Shown piece after piece: positions 1-7,605 of a stretch of 13,440 bases of DNA (within the stretch, counting starts at the first letter, position 1; each line of letters opens with the position of its first letter). Below the pieces are notes generated by a model. That model was not told the origin of the DNA. It searched no databases and saw nothing but the letters and a program-made list of their open reading frames with translations. Source of the DNA: a bacterium (GTDB lineage: Bacteria > Eremiobacterota > Eremiobacteria > Baltobacterales > Baltobacteraceae). The stretch covers positions 1 to 13,440 of the forward strand of contig JAJXXM010000166.1 in assembly GCA_021781095.1 (NCBI GenBank), in the 5' to 3' direction. A program made the position numbers and the translations under genes.

Positions 1-1218
1 GATGTAGTGATACTCGGGCGTCAGATACCGCGCGGTCGTAATCTTCACCGCGCCGCCGTCGCGCAGCGGGAAGAGCGTTTGCACGACGCCCTTGCCGAAG
101 GTCTTCGTGCCGATCACCACCGCCGTTCCGCTCTCCTTGAGCGCGGCGGTCGTAATCTCCGAGGCCGACGCGGTATAACCGTTCACCAACACCACCAGCG
201 GCACCGGCGAGATCGCGGTTCCGTCGGCTTCGAGCGTGTCGATATGCTTGCCGCTCGTCTCGATAGAAACGATCGGGCCTTCGGCGATGAATTTCGAACT
301 CACCGAAACCGCCGCTTGGAGATACCCGCCGCCGTTGTTGCGTAAATCGAGCACGAACGCGCGCGCCCCCTCCTTGTGGAGCCGCGAGAGCGCGGTCGTT
401 AGTTCTGCGCCCGTCGTCTCGCCGAAGACCGTGAGCGCGACGTAGCCGATTTTTCCGGGCAGCATTTTATCGAACACCGTAATTTGGTGAATCTTCGCGC
501 GCGTCAGCACGATCGGTTTGGGTAGGAGCGCGCCGTCGCGTTCGACGGTGAGCGTTACTTGCGTGCCGATCTTTCCGCGCAACTCTTTGCTTGCATCGGC
601 CGTGGTGATGCCGTAGGTCGATTTTCCGTTGACGGCGGTGATGAGATCGTCTTGTTGGATGCCGGCTTTATCGGCCGGGCCCCCGGGAACGACTTGGTAG
701 ACCGAGATAAATTTCGTTTTATTATCGGGTTGAATGACGATCCCCGTGCCGCCGAAATTCGTTCCGTCGAGCCCGTTATTGAGCGCTTTGTAATCTTTGG
801 GATCGAGAAAGACGGTCCAGCGATCGTGCGCCGAGTACATCATTCCCCAGAGTGCGGCGTACACGTAGGGCTGCAACGGGCGATTCTTGCCGCCGAGCGC
901 GCGCGCTCGGTCGATCTCGTATTCGATCGCGCGAAGGTTGCCGCTCGTACTTCCCGTCGCGAGCAACGGCGGTAGCGCGCGCTTCGCGACGCGTTCGTGC
1001 GCGAGCTCGAGCACGAGGCCGTATCGCACGCCGTTGAGCACGCGCTGCAGCGGAAGCTTTTTGTAGAACGTCGTCGTCAGGCGCGTGTAGGCCGTCGACA
1101 GGTCGGCACGGTCGCCGGAGGGGAGCGCGTCGGTCGCCGCACCGGCGACGCGAAGCAATGGGGAGGTGAGCGCGGCGATCGTGAGGGCGGCGACCGCGGT
1201 GAGAATCCGTCGTTTCAT
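1..1218 (-). CDS. S41 family carboxyl-terminal processing protease, C-terminus cut by window edge
   Basis: This is an exported serine protease of the CtpA/CtpB/Prc type, which trims or degrades periplasmic and envelope proteins. The visible 406 codons start MKRRILTAVAALTIAALTS, a cleavable signal peptide with a likely cut near residue 27. An N-terminal helical region follows, then a PDZ domain at about residues 150-235 (FGGTGI, GGPADKAGI) and the S41 catalytic domain. The nucleophile is Ser351 in YTASASEI and the general base is Lys376 in FGKGVVQ. Their 25-residue spacing matches the family dyad, and the following Gln is also kept. The ATG at 1216-1218 overlaps the TGA of the upstream S41 gene (ATGA at 1215-1218), so translation is probably coupled. 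The end lies left of the window, after TARYLTPEYHYI, which normally leads into a short C-terminal tail. The family assignment is secure; the substrate is unknown. Confidence 0.93.
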   Translation of the reverse strand, partial: MKRRILTAVAALTIAALTSPLLRVAGAATDALPSGDRADLSTAYTRLTTTFYKKLPLQRVLNGVRYGLVLELAHERVAKRALPPLLATGSTSGNLRAIEYEIDRARALGGKNRPLQPYVYAALWGMMYSAHDRWTVFLDPKDYKALNNGLDGTNFGGTGIVIQPDNKTKFISVYQVVPGGPADKAGIQQDDLITAVNGKSTYGITTADASKELRGKIGTQVTLTVERDGALLPKPIVLTRAKIHQITVFDKMLPGKIGYVALTVFGETTGAELTTALSRLHKEGARAFVLDLRNNGGGYLQAAVSVSSKFIAEGPIVSIETSGKHIDTLEADGTAISPVPLVVLVNGYTASASEITTAALKESGTAVVIGTKTFGKGVVQTLFPLRDGGAVKITTARYLTPEYHYI

Positions 1219-2603
1219 CGCTTGTTAGAACGCGTCAGCGCCTTCAAACGTGCCAGCCCCGCCGCCAATTGCTTGTCCTGCGGGGTGCCGAAGGGGATGT
1301 CGAGCGGTTGATCGACCACGATATCGGGCTGGAGCCCCTTGTGGTTGATATCCCGATTCAGGGGGGTAACGTAACGGGCCACGGTGATTTTTAAGGCTCC
1401 TCCCTGCGGAAGTATGTAGAGTTGCTGGACGACGCCCTTGCCGTAGGTGCGCGTACCGATCGCGGTGGCGAGGTGGTAATCCTGGAGGGCGCCGGTAGTG
1501 ATCTCGGCGGCGCTCGCGGTGAACTTATTCACCAGCACGACGAGCGGGGTGAGGCCGGCGATCGCGTCGCCGGTCGCTTCGCTCTCCACCTTGGTGCCGT
1601 TCCGGTCGATCGTATAGACGATCGGGCCGCTGGGAACGAAGTTGCTGACGATTTTCACCGCCTGCTCGACGAGCCCGCCGCCGTTATCGCGCAGATCGAG
1701 AATGTAGCCCTTCACGTGCTTGGCCTTGAGGGCGAGCAACGCTTTGCGCATTTCGTGTGCCGAATTCGCACCGAATTCGCTGAGGTGAATGTAGCCGAAC
1801 CCATCGATCGTCTGCGAATAGACCGTCGGAACGATGACGATATTGCGAACGATCGAGAGCTCGCGTTCTTGCGTCGGTTTGTTAAACGGTGCGATTTGCA
1901 GGCGCACCGTGCTGCCTTTCGGGCCGCGAATCCAGCGTTGCACGATATCGGTTGCGACGTGCGCGACCGATTTTCCATCGACCGAGGAAAGAATCGCCGG
2001 ATAGGTAAGCCCCGCCTTCGATGCGGCGAGCCCGGGAAGCGGCTGCAATAAAATGCGCCCGTCGCGGAGCTGAAAAATGTAGACGCCGATGCCGCCGAAA
2101 TCGCCGCCGGAGAGGCTCTCGTCGAGTTGCTTCCACTGTCGCGGCGGAAGATAGACGGTGTACGGATCGTGCGGAGCGGCGAGAATGCCGCCCAACGCCG
2201 CGTCGACCAATTCGCGCTGCGTCGCCTTCTTCAAGTGCGGCGCGTCGAGACGGAACGCGGCGTCGAGCGCGTCGGCGAGATGCTCGCCGTCGAGTACCGG
2301 GTCGCCGGTCGGCGTCACTGCGATCGGCGCGGGCTTGGCGATGCCGTGCGCGTGCAGGTAAGCGGCAGCCCCCTTCTCGCCGCCGAGCAGCAACGTTGCG
2401 GCCGAAATCGGTTCGTAATAATTTCTCTCGACATCGCCGAAGCCGGTCGCGAGCGTCTGCGCCCCGGGGAGCGCGGCGAGCCGCGCCGCTTCGCGCGCGG
2501 AGCGGAGGCGTGCGAGGCCGACCCACGCCACCGCAACGAGAGCGATAACGGCGATGAGTGCGATCAGCAGGCGGTGGGAGCGAGGGGTTGGCGCGTCGTT
2601 CAA
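1215..2603 (-). CDS. S41 family carboxyl-terminal processing protease (CtpA/CtpB-like), membrane-anchored
   Basis: This 462-residue protease is paralogous to the next gene. One uncleaved-looking hydrophobic segment at residues 11-30 suggests anchoring with the bulk outside the membrane. The N-terminal helical part spans residues 40-150, the PDZ domain about 165-245 (GGDFGGIGVYIF, then GLAASKAGL), and the S41 core about 255-430. The dyad is Ser364 (FTASAAEI) and Lys389 (YGKGVVQ) with Gln393, spaced as in known CtpB-type enzymes. The start is TTG at 2601-2603. An in-frame TAG lies five codons upstream, so no earlier start exists, and no clear Shine-Dalgarno is seen. It lies 39 bases after the M23 gene with no hairpin between, consistent with co-transcription. 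Its stop overlaps the next start by 4 bases. Tail processing of the M23 protein or FtsEX partners is a possible role, inferred only from position. Confidence 0.93.
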   Translation of the reverse strand: MNDAPTPRSHRLLIALIAVIALVAVAWVGLARLRSAREAARLAALPGAQTLATGFGDVERNYYEPISAATLLLGGEKGAAAYLHAHGIAKPAPIAVTPTGDPVLDGEHLADALDAAFRLDAPHLKKATQRELVDAALGGILAAPHDPYTVYLPPRQWKQLDESLSGGDFGGIGVYIFQLRDGRILLQPLPGLAASKAGLTYPAILSSVDGKSVAHVATDIVQRWIRGPKGSTVRLQIAPFNKPTQERELSIVRNIVIVPTVYSQTIDGFGYIHLSEFGANSAHEMRKALLALKAKHVKGYILDLRDNGGGLVEQAVKIVSNFVPSGPIVYTIDRNGTKVESEATGDAIAGLTPLVVLVNKFTASAAEITTGALQDYHLATAIGTRTYGKGVVQQLYILPQGGALKITVARYVTPLNRDINHKGLQPDIVVDQPLDIPFGTPQDKQLAAGLARLKALTRSNKR

Positions 2604-2642
2604 GCGGAGACTCGGTTTCTACAGGCGAGAGGGAAGAAAGCC

Positions 2643-3836
2643 TTACGGAAGGCGCGGGGCGGGATCGACGGGTTTTCCGTTGATGCGGATCTCGAAGTGA
2701 AGATGCGGTCCGGTCGAATATCCGGTCGTACCGACCGCACCGATTGCTTGCCCCTGCTTCACATGCTGCCCCGCGGTCACGTAAAACGCCGAGAGATGGC
2801 CGTATGCAGTGGAGTAGCCGTCACCATTGTCGATGAGAATAAATTTACCATACCCACCGTACCATTGCGCCATCATGACCGTTCCCGAGGCCGCAGCGGT
2901 GATCGTGGTGCCCATCGGGGCGGCGATATCGAGCCCGGTATGAAACTCCGGCGCGCTTCCGAACGGATTCTTGCGCCAGCCGAACGGCGAGGTGATGATG
3001 CCGGTCACCGGCCAGGTGAAGTGGATCGGCCCGTGCGGAGCGACGGCATTCCCGGCGATGCCCGCCGCACGCCGCCGTGCGGCCTCTTCGGCAGCAATCT
3101 CGGCCTGCCGGCGACGAATCAGCGCTTCGAGGCGCGCCTCTTCCGCTGCGGTGAGTTCTTCGTAGGTCGCCACCTCGACCGCCGCGCTGCGGCGTTGCTG
3201 GTCGGCGACGGCGACGAGGTTGCTGCGCTCGGCGGCGAGGGCGGCGAGCCGGTTCTGCGCGCGTTGTTGCGCCTGCTGTTGCTCCTGGAGAGCGATCTGC
3301 ATGCGCTGGAGATCGCGTTGCACCGTAGCGACCTTGCGCTCGGCGTTGCGCCGCGCGATGACGGCTTTTTCATTCGCCTTGATGAGTAACTGCAAATCTT
3401 GCCAGCGTTCGACGAAATCGCTGAACGAACTCGCCGAGAGCAGCACGCTCAAATAGTCGGGCTCGCCGTATTCGTAGATTCCGACCAAGCGCTTGCGAAG
3501 GAGCCCGTCTTGAAAGGCGAGCGATTTTCGCGCCGCCGCGAGCTGGATGGAGTTCCACGAAATGCGCGCTTGCAGGGAGCGCGCCTGCTCGGAGAGCGTG
3601 CCGAGTTGCGAACGTACCCGCGACATCTCGGCGTTGGTTTGCGCGAGCTGCGATTTCAGGCTCTGCACGCGCGCCGCGACCGCATTGAGGTGCGCGCGCT
3701 TCGCCTGGAGCTTCTTTGCAAGCCCGCCGGCTTTCATGCGTTCTTGCTGAATGCGCGTTTGAATCTGCGAATGCCCCGCTCCGAGGAACGAGAGCAGCAT
3801 CGCTGCGGCGAGCGCGCACGAGGGGAGGCGCTTCAC
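2643..3836 (-). CDS. EnvC-like murein hydrolase: coiled coil plus M23 (LytM) peptidase domain
   Basis: This 397-residue exported protein probably cuts peptidoglycan cross-bridges or activates other cell-wall hydrolases, under FtsEX control. Residues 1-23 form a signal peptide (ALAAAMLLSFLGAGHSQ). Residues 25-110 and 145-255 are long charged heptad-like coiled coils, separated by a short segment (YEYGEPDYLSVLL) typical of EnvC/PcsB-type proteins. The M23 domain runs from about 272 to the end. Its zinc ligands appear intact: His299 and Asp303 (HTGLD), and His380 in HLH (378-380), with His347 (YGH) as a catalytic residue. E. coli EnvC has lost such ligands and only activates amidases, so this protein may itself be an enzyme. 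The GTG start overlaps the preceding TGA (GTGA at 3833-3836). An AAAGGA at 3849-3854 lies 12 bases upstream of it. Placement two genes after ftsX supports the FtsEX-partner role. Confidence 0.9.
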   Translation of the reverse strand: MKRLPSCALAAAMLLSFLGAGHSQIQTRIQQERMKAGGLAKKLQAKRAHLNAVAARVQSLKSQLAQTNAEMSRVRSQLGTLSEQARSLQARISWNSIQLAAARKSLAFQDGLLRKRLVGIYEYGEPDYLSVLLSASSFSDFVERWQDLQLLIKANEKAVIARRNAERKVATVQRDLQRMQIALQEQQQAQQRAQNRLAALAAERSNLVAVADQQRRSAAVEVATYEELTAAEEARLEALIRRRQAEIAAEEAARRRAAGIAGNAVAPHGPIHFTWPVTGIITSPFGWRKNPFGSAPEFHTGLDIAAPMGTTITAAASGTVMMAQWYGGYGKFILIDNGDGYSTAYGHLSAFYVTAGQHVKQGQAIGAVGTTGYSTGPHLHFEIRINGKPVDPAPRLP

Positions 3837-4789
3837 GTGCGTCGTTTATCCTTTACGTAGGCCGAGCCTTCGATCGACTTCGCATACGATTTTAATTCCG
3901 CGGCGATGAGCCCGATCTGGCCGTAGTCGGTGAGTTTGCGGCGTTCGTTGGAGAGCGCGGCGATGGAGACCGACATCAGCGGAACGCGAACCGAGGATCC
4001 GCGGCGGTCGTGCGTCTCGACGAAACCGGAGCGACGATCTTTCTCGGAATAGAGCGAGCCGACGCGCTCGTCGAACTCTTCGAGAATGACTTCTGCAATC
4101 TCGTCGCATCGCTCCGCGGTGGTGAGGATGACGAAGTCGTCGCCGCCGATATGCCCGAGGAGATCGCCCGGGCTCCCGCGCCGCCGCACGGCGTCGAGCG
4201 AGATGGAGGCGAGCATGACGATCGCGTCGTCCCCACGTCCGAACCCGTACGCATCGTTGAACGCCTTGAAATTGTCGAGATCGAGATAGAGCACGGCAAA
4301 CGGTTGTTCCCCGGCGATGCGGCGCCGAAGCTCCGCCTCGATCGAGATGTTTCCCGGCAAGCGCGTCAGCGGCGAGAGCGACGAATCGGCCTCGTGGCGC
4401 ACGATGCGCGCGCGGACGCGGGCGAGTAATTCCGCCGGTCCGAACGGCTTGGTGATGTAATCGTCGGCGCCCGCTTCGAAGCCGAGAATTTTATCTTCGG
4501 GCTCCCCCCGTGCGGTGAGCATGACGATCGGCACCGACGCGACCGTCGGGTTGGGGTGGGCGCGCAAACGGCGGGCCGTGGCGAAGCCGTCGAGCACCGG
4601 CATGCGCACGTCGAGCAAGATCAGGTCGGGCAGCGCATCTTCGACGCGGGCGAGCGCGTCTTCGCCATCGGTGGAGATTTCGACGTTGTAGCCGGCGAGT
4701 TCGAGATTGGTCGAGATAACGCGACGGAGTTGCTCGTCGTCGTCGACGACCAGAATCGTGTGTCCGGGTGCTCCCGTCGTACGGCTCAT
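3833..4789 (-). CDS. Response regulator with receiver and GGDEF domains
   Basis: This 318-residue cytoplasmic protein joins a two-component receiver to a diguanylate-cyclase fold that makes or senses c-di-GMP. The receiver (about residues 10-125) has the acidic pocket Asp16-18, phospho-acceptor Asp60 (LILLDVRMP), Thr92 and Lys114 (KPF), so it looks phosphorylatable. The GGDEF domain (about 135-310) has LTRLPGN, YLDLDNFKAFND (metal Asp170, substrate Asn178) and GGDDF at 215-219, in place of the usual GGDEF/GGEEF. The RxxD inhibitory site is absent (SPGD at that place). The ATG at 4787-4789 is chosen because it overlaps the ftsX stop (ATGA), as at other junctions here. The reading frame also permits an ATG at 4817-4819, adding 10 residues inside ftsX. 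No sensor kinase is in the window. Cyclase activity is uncertain because of the Glu-to-Asp change. Confidence 0.9.
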   Translation of the reverse strand: MSRTTGAPGHTILVVDDDEQLRRVISTNLELAGYNVEISTDGEDALARVEDALPDLILLDVRMPVLDGFATARRLRAHPNPTVASVPIVMLTARGEPEDKILGFEAGADDYITKPFGPAELLARVRARIVRHEADSSLSPLTRLPGNISIEAELRRRIAGEQPFAVLYLDLDNFKAFNDAYGFGRGDDAIVMLASISLDAVRRRGSPGDLLGHIGGDDFVILTTAERCDEIAEVILEEFDERVGSLYSEKDRRSGFVETHDRRGSSVRVPLMSVSIAALSNERRKLTDYGQIGLIAAELKSYAKSIEGSAYVKDKRRT

Positions 4790-5667
4790 GTGCGCAGGTA
4801 ACGGCCGATCGAAAACCATGAAGAGAGGGCGCCGATGGCCACGCCGACGGCGAGCAATTGGAACGCAATCGGGGCCAGGGCCACATGCGCGCTATTGAGT
4901 TCGAGCCAGGGCAACGCGAGCGCCAGCTTCGACCACAGCGCGGCCTTGCCGATGCCGAGAATCGCCAGTGCGACGAGCGAGCCGATCAATCCGTGCAACA
5001 CGCCCTCGCAGACGAACGGCATGCGCACGTAGGTGGCGGTCGCGCCGACGAGTTGCATGATGGCGATTTCGCGACGACGTGCGAAGACCGTCAAGCGAAT
5101 CGTATTCGAGATGATGATCGAGGCGACGAAGAGGAGCGCGACGATGAGCACGATGCTGATCCGGCGCAGCACGACGCCGAGTTGCAACAACCTACCGACG
5201 ATCGTTTTTCCGTAGACGACGTTTGCGACGCCGGGTTGGCCGCGAAGCGAATCGGCGACCGCGGCGACCTCCGACGGGTCGGTCACGCGCACGCGAAACT
5301 TATCGGGGAGCGGATTTTGCGTGAGGATCGAGACGTCGATGGAGCCCTGGGTCTGGCGGCGCAACTGTTTGAGCCCCTCCGCCTTAGGAACGAACGTGAA
5401 CGACGCAACGCGACGGTCGGCGCGCAGGACGTCGCGCAAATGATTCTCTTGAGCGGTCGTTGCGGAGGTATGAAAATAAACCGAGATTTCGATCTGCTTG
5501 AGCAGGCGATCGCCGACTCCGGCGAGCGTCAATCGCACGAAGAGGAAAAGACCTAATAAAACAACGGTCACCGCGACGGTGCCGATCGCGGTGGCTTGCA
5601 TGCCGGCGTTGCGCGTGAAGTTGCGCCCCACCTCACCCAGAAAGAACTTGACCTTGCCCCAGTCCAA
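4786..5667 (-). CDS. ftsX: Cell division protein FtsX (ABC transporter permease subunit)
   Basis: FtsX is the membrane half of FtsEX, an ABC-type mechanotransmitter that regulates periplasmic peptidoglycan hydrolases at the division site. The 293 residues show the family plan: a cytoplasmic N-terminus (KVKFFLGEVGRNFTRN), TM1 at about 27-49, a large extracellular loop (50-165) that normally binds the hydrolase partner, TM2 at about 167-190, the cytoplasmic RLTVFARRREIAIMQLVGA segment that contacts FtsE, and TM3 and TM4 at about 222-245 and 264-284. The start is TTG at 5665-5667, giving the usual FtsX N-terminus. A GCGGGGA-like Shine-Dalgarno lies about 11 bases upstream. The gene overlaps the end of ftsE by 35 bases, and its stop overlaps the next start by 4. 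The downstream coiled-coil M23 protein is the likely partner. Confidence 0.95.
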   Translation of the reverse strand: MDWGKVKFFLGEVGRNFTRNAGMQATAIGTVAVTVVLLGLFLFVRLTLAGVGDRLLKQIEISVYFHTSATTAQENHLRDVLRADRRVASFTFVPKAEGLKQLRRQTQGSIDVSILTQNPLPDKFRVRVTDPSEVAAVADSLRGQPGVANVVYGKTIVGRLLQLGVVLRRISIVLIVALLFVASIIISNTIRLTVFARRREIAIMQLVGATATYVRMPFVCEGVLHGLIGSLVALAILGIGKAALWSKLALALPWLELNSAHVALAPIAFQLLAVGVAIGALSSWFSIGRYLRT

Positions 5668-6343
5668 GATAATAAAATCCCCGCTCTTCGTCGGTAAAAA
5701 TGCGTCCGTCTTCGAGACGAACGACGCGTTTGCGCATCCGATCGACGACGGATTGGTTGTGCGTCGCGACCACGACGGTGGTGCCTTTGGTGTTGATGCG
5801 CAACAACAGATCCATAATTTCGGCCGTATTTTCCGGATCGAGGTTGCCGGTCGGTTCGTCGCAGAGTAGGAGTTTTGGATTGTTGACGATCGCGCGCGCG
5901 ATGGCGGTGCGTTGCTGTTCGCCGCCGGAGAGCTCGCTTGGGAACATGCGGCTCTTGTGCGCGAGCCCGACTAAATCCAGCGTGCGCGGAACTTGCCGCT
6001 CGATCTCGCGCGTGTGCGCTCCGGTGACGTGCATCGCGAAAGCAACGTTTTCCCAGACCGTTTTGTCGTTGAGGAGCTTGAAATCCTGAAAGATGACGCC
6101 GAGGTGCCGCCGTAGCGAGGCCACCCGCGCGCCGCGGAGCTTATCGACGCGGATGCCGTCGACGACGATTTCGCCGTGAGTCGGGATGGCGTCGTGATAG
6201 AGCAGCTTCAAGAGACTCGATTTGCCGGTTCCCGAACTCCCGACCAAAAAGAGGAAGTCCCCCTTCGCGATTTCGAGCGTGACGTTGTCGAGTGCGCGTA
6301 CCCCGTTGGGATAGGTGAGGGAGACGTTGCGAATCGAGATCAT
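5633..6343 (-). CDS. ftsE: Cell division ATP-binding protein FtsE
   Basis: FtsE is the cytoplasmic ATPase of FtsEX; ATP hydrolysis drives the movement that FtsX passes across the membrane. The 236 residues carry all ABC motifs: Walker A GSSGTGKS (35-42), Q-loop Gln86 in FQDFKLL, signature LSGGEQQ (138-144), Walker B LLLCDEPT (158-165) and switch His195. The sequence FQDFKLLNDKTVWENVAF is typical of FtsE rather than other small ABC ATPases. The C-terminus runs about 12 residues past the usual DEERG-type end, and that tail is encoded in the region overlapping the ftsX start. The ATG at 6341-6343 begins directly with the ABC core (MISIRNVSLTYP). No clear Shine-Dalgarno precedes it. It is the first gene of the minus-strand operon, so its promoter must lie in the 45-base gap or within the divergent acyl-CoA dehydrogenase gene. 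Confidence 0.96.
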   Translation of the reverse strand: MISIRNVSLTYPNGVRALDNVTLEIAKGDFLFLVGSSGTGKSSLLKLLYHDAIPTHGEIVVDGIRVDKLRGARVASLRRHLGVIFQDFKLLNDKTVWENVAFAMHVTGAHTREIERQVPRTLDLVGLAHKSRMFPSELSGGEQQRTAIARAIVNNPKLLLCDEPTGNLDPENTAEIMDLLLRINTKGTTVVVATHNQSVVDRMRKRVVRLEDGRIFTDEERGFYYLGLGQGQVLSG

Positions 6344-6388
6344 TGCTGGGAGAGGGGTTTTCCGGCGTCGGCAGCCTATACCTCCGGC
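6344..6388. promoter_or_regulatory. Divergent intergenic gap between ftsE and the acyl-CoA dehydrogenase gene
   Basis: Only 45 bases separate two divergent start codons. The one A/T-rich feature is CCTATACC (6375-6382). On the plus strand, TATACC (6377-6382) lies 6 bases before the ATG at 6389, where a -10 element for a leaderless transcript would sit. No good -35 hexamer stands 16-18 bases upstream of it. The plus-strand gene also lacks a Shine-Dalgarno; CCTCCGG, immediately before its ATG, is the complement of one. The assignment of a promoter here is weak. Confidence 0.3.
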
Positions 6389-7537
6389 ATGAACTTCGAT
6401 TTAACCGACGAGCAGATTGCTATTTCGCGCCTGGCCCGCGAGTTCGCCACCGACGAGGTACGCCCGCGTGCCGAGGAGATGGACCGCGAGGAGGCCTTCC
6501 CCTACGACCTCGTTGCCAAGATGGCGGAGCTCGGCTTCCTGGGGCTTCCCTTTCCCGAGGCGTACGGAGGGGCCGGCGCCGACACCGTGAGCTATGCCCT
6601 GGCGATCATGGAGATCGCGCGCGCCGACGCTTCGACGGCGATCACGATGGCGGCGCACGTTTCGCTGGGCGCAACGCCGTTCTACCTGTTCGGCACCGAG
6701 GAGCAGAAGCAGCGCTACCTCGTGCCGCTCGCTCAGGGCAAGATGCTCTGGGGCTTTGGGCTCACCGAGCCCGAAGCGGGGAGCGATGCGGGCAACTGCC
6801 GCACCACCGCGCAGCTGGAGAACGGGCACTGGCGGATCAACGGCACCAAGGCCTTCATCACCAACTCCGGGACCGATCTCACCGGCGGCACCACGATTAC
6901 CGCCGTTACCGACAAGCGAGCCGACGGTCGCTCGGAGATTTCGAATATCATCGTGCCGCAAGCGACCCCCGGTTTTACGCGGAGCAAAAAGTACCGCAAA
7001 ATGGGTTGGCGCGCGTCGGATACGCGCGAGCTCTCGTTCGTCGACGCGAGCGTTCCCGAAGAGAACCTGCTCGGCAAACGCGGCGAAGGGCTCAAGCAAT
7101 TTCTGACGATTCTCGACGGCGGCCGCATCTCGGTCGCGGCGTTGAGCGTCGGGCTCGCGATGGGCGCCTACGACGAAGCGCTCGCCTACGCCAAGGAGCG
7201 TCGCGCGTTCGGGCAGACGATTTCGAAGTTCCAAGCGATTCAGTTCAAACTCGTCGACATGCTCTGCGAGATCGAACATTCCAAGCTTATGGTGCTCAAG
7301 GCGGCGTGGGAGAAAGACAACAAGCGCGACTTCCTCCAGACGGCGAGCTTGGCAAAACTCTACGCCGGCGAAGTCTCGCGACGGGTAGTCAACGAGGCGG
7401 TGCAGATTCACGGCGGGTACGGATTTATGGACGAATATCCCGTCTCGCGGATGTATCGCGACCAGAAGATCAACGAGATCGGCGAAGGGACCAACGAGGT
7501 CCAACGCGTCGTCATCGCTCGGCGGATGGGGCTCTAA
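6389..7537 (+). CDS. Acyl-CoA dehydrogenase
   Basis: This FAD-dependent cytosolic enzyme introduces the alpha-beta double bond into acyl-CoA thioesters in fatty-acid or branched-chain amino-acid breakdown, passing electrons to ETF. The 382 residues are the normal length. The N-terminal helical domain is at 1-115, the beta domain at about 120-225 with FAD-contact motifs FGLTEPEAGSDAG and WRINGTKAFITNSG, and the C-terminal helical domain from about 230 with RRAFGQTISKFQAIQ, QIHGGYGFM and RMYRDQKINEIGEGTNEVQR. The catalytic base is Glu366 in GEGT, the place used by short/medium-chain and butyryl-CoA types. The ATG at 6389 is chosen because MNFDLTDEQ is the standard N-terminus. The frame is open further upstream, but that would run through ftsE on the other strand. 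Chain-length preference cannot be read by eye. No ETF or beta-oxidation partners are in the window. Confidence 0.94.
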   Translation: MNFDLTDEQIAISRLAREFATDEVRPRAEEMDREEAFPYDLVAKMAELGFLGLPFPEAYGGAGADTVSYALAIMEIARADASTAITMAAHVSLGATPFYLFGTEEQKQRYLVPLAQGKMLWGFGLTEPEAGSDAGNCRTTAQLENGHWRINGTKAFITNSGTDLTGGTTITAVTDKRADGRSEISNIIVPQATPGFTRSKKYRKMGWRASDTRELSFVDASVPEENLLGKRGEGLKQFLTILDGGRISVAALSVGLAMGAYDEALAYAKERRAFGQTISKFQAIQFKLVDMLCEIEHSKLMVLKAAWEKDNKRDFLQTASLAKLYAGEVSRRVVNEAVQIHGGYGFMDEYPVSRMYRDQKINEIGEGTNEVQRVVIARRMGL

Positions 7538-7561
7538 GCAAGCCTTTGCCGCCTTTCCCTT

Positions 7562-7605
7562 CGTGCCGTGCAACCTCGTGCCCGTCGGCACCGTTACACG
7601 GCACG
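7562..7605 (+). promoter_or_regulatory. Nested inverted repeat in the leader of the peroxiredoxin gene
   Basis: A perfect 9-bp outer stem pairs CGTGCCGTG (7562-7570) with CACGGCACG (7597-7605). Inside it is a second 5-bp hairpin, GTGCC (7578-7582) with GGCAC (7587-7591) around a 4-base loop. The last base of the outer stem is the base just before the Shine-Dalgarno GGAGG, so folding would crowd the ribosome site. There is no U-run, so a terminator for the acyl-CoA dehydrogenase gene is less likely than a translational control or mRNA-stability element. Its function is inferred. Confidence 0.45.

Noticed and set aside
2604..2642. Possible terminator between the M23 gene and the first S41 gene.
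   Set aside because: No inverted repeat or U-run is visible in the 39 bases, so co-transcription is favoured.
2127..3389. A long 420-codon open frame on the plus strand, opposite the M23 and S41 genes.
   Set aside because: It crosses two well-supported genes and their junction, is rich in Arg/Gly/Ala as expected for a GC-rich antisense frame, and shows no domain pattern.
4790..4819. Alternative ATG adding 10 residues to the receiver-GGDEF protein.
   Set aside because: No Shine-Dalgarno precedes it, and the ATG at 4789 gives the ATGA overlap seen at neighbouring junctions and a normal receiver start.
6176..6388. Longer N-terminus for the acyl-CoA dehydrogenase.
   Set aside because: It would run through ftsE on the opposite strand; MNFDLTDEQ at 6389 is the normal family N-terminus.
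6401..7591. A 396-codon open frame antisense to the acyl-CoA dehydrogenase.
   Set aside because: The sense strand encodes a complete family protein with all motifs; the antisense product has no recognisable domain and reflects codon bias.
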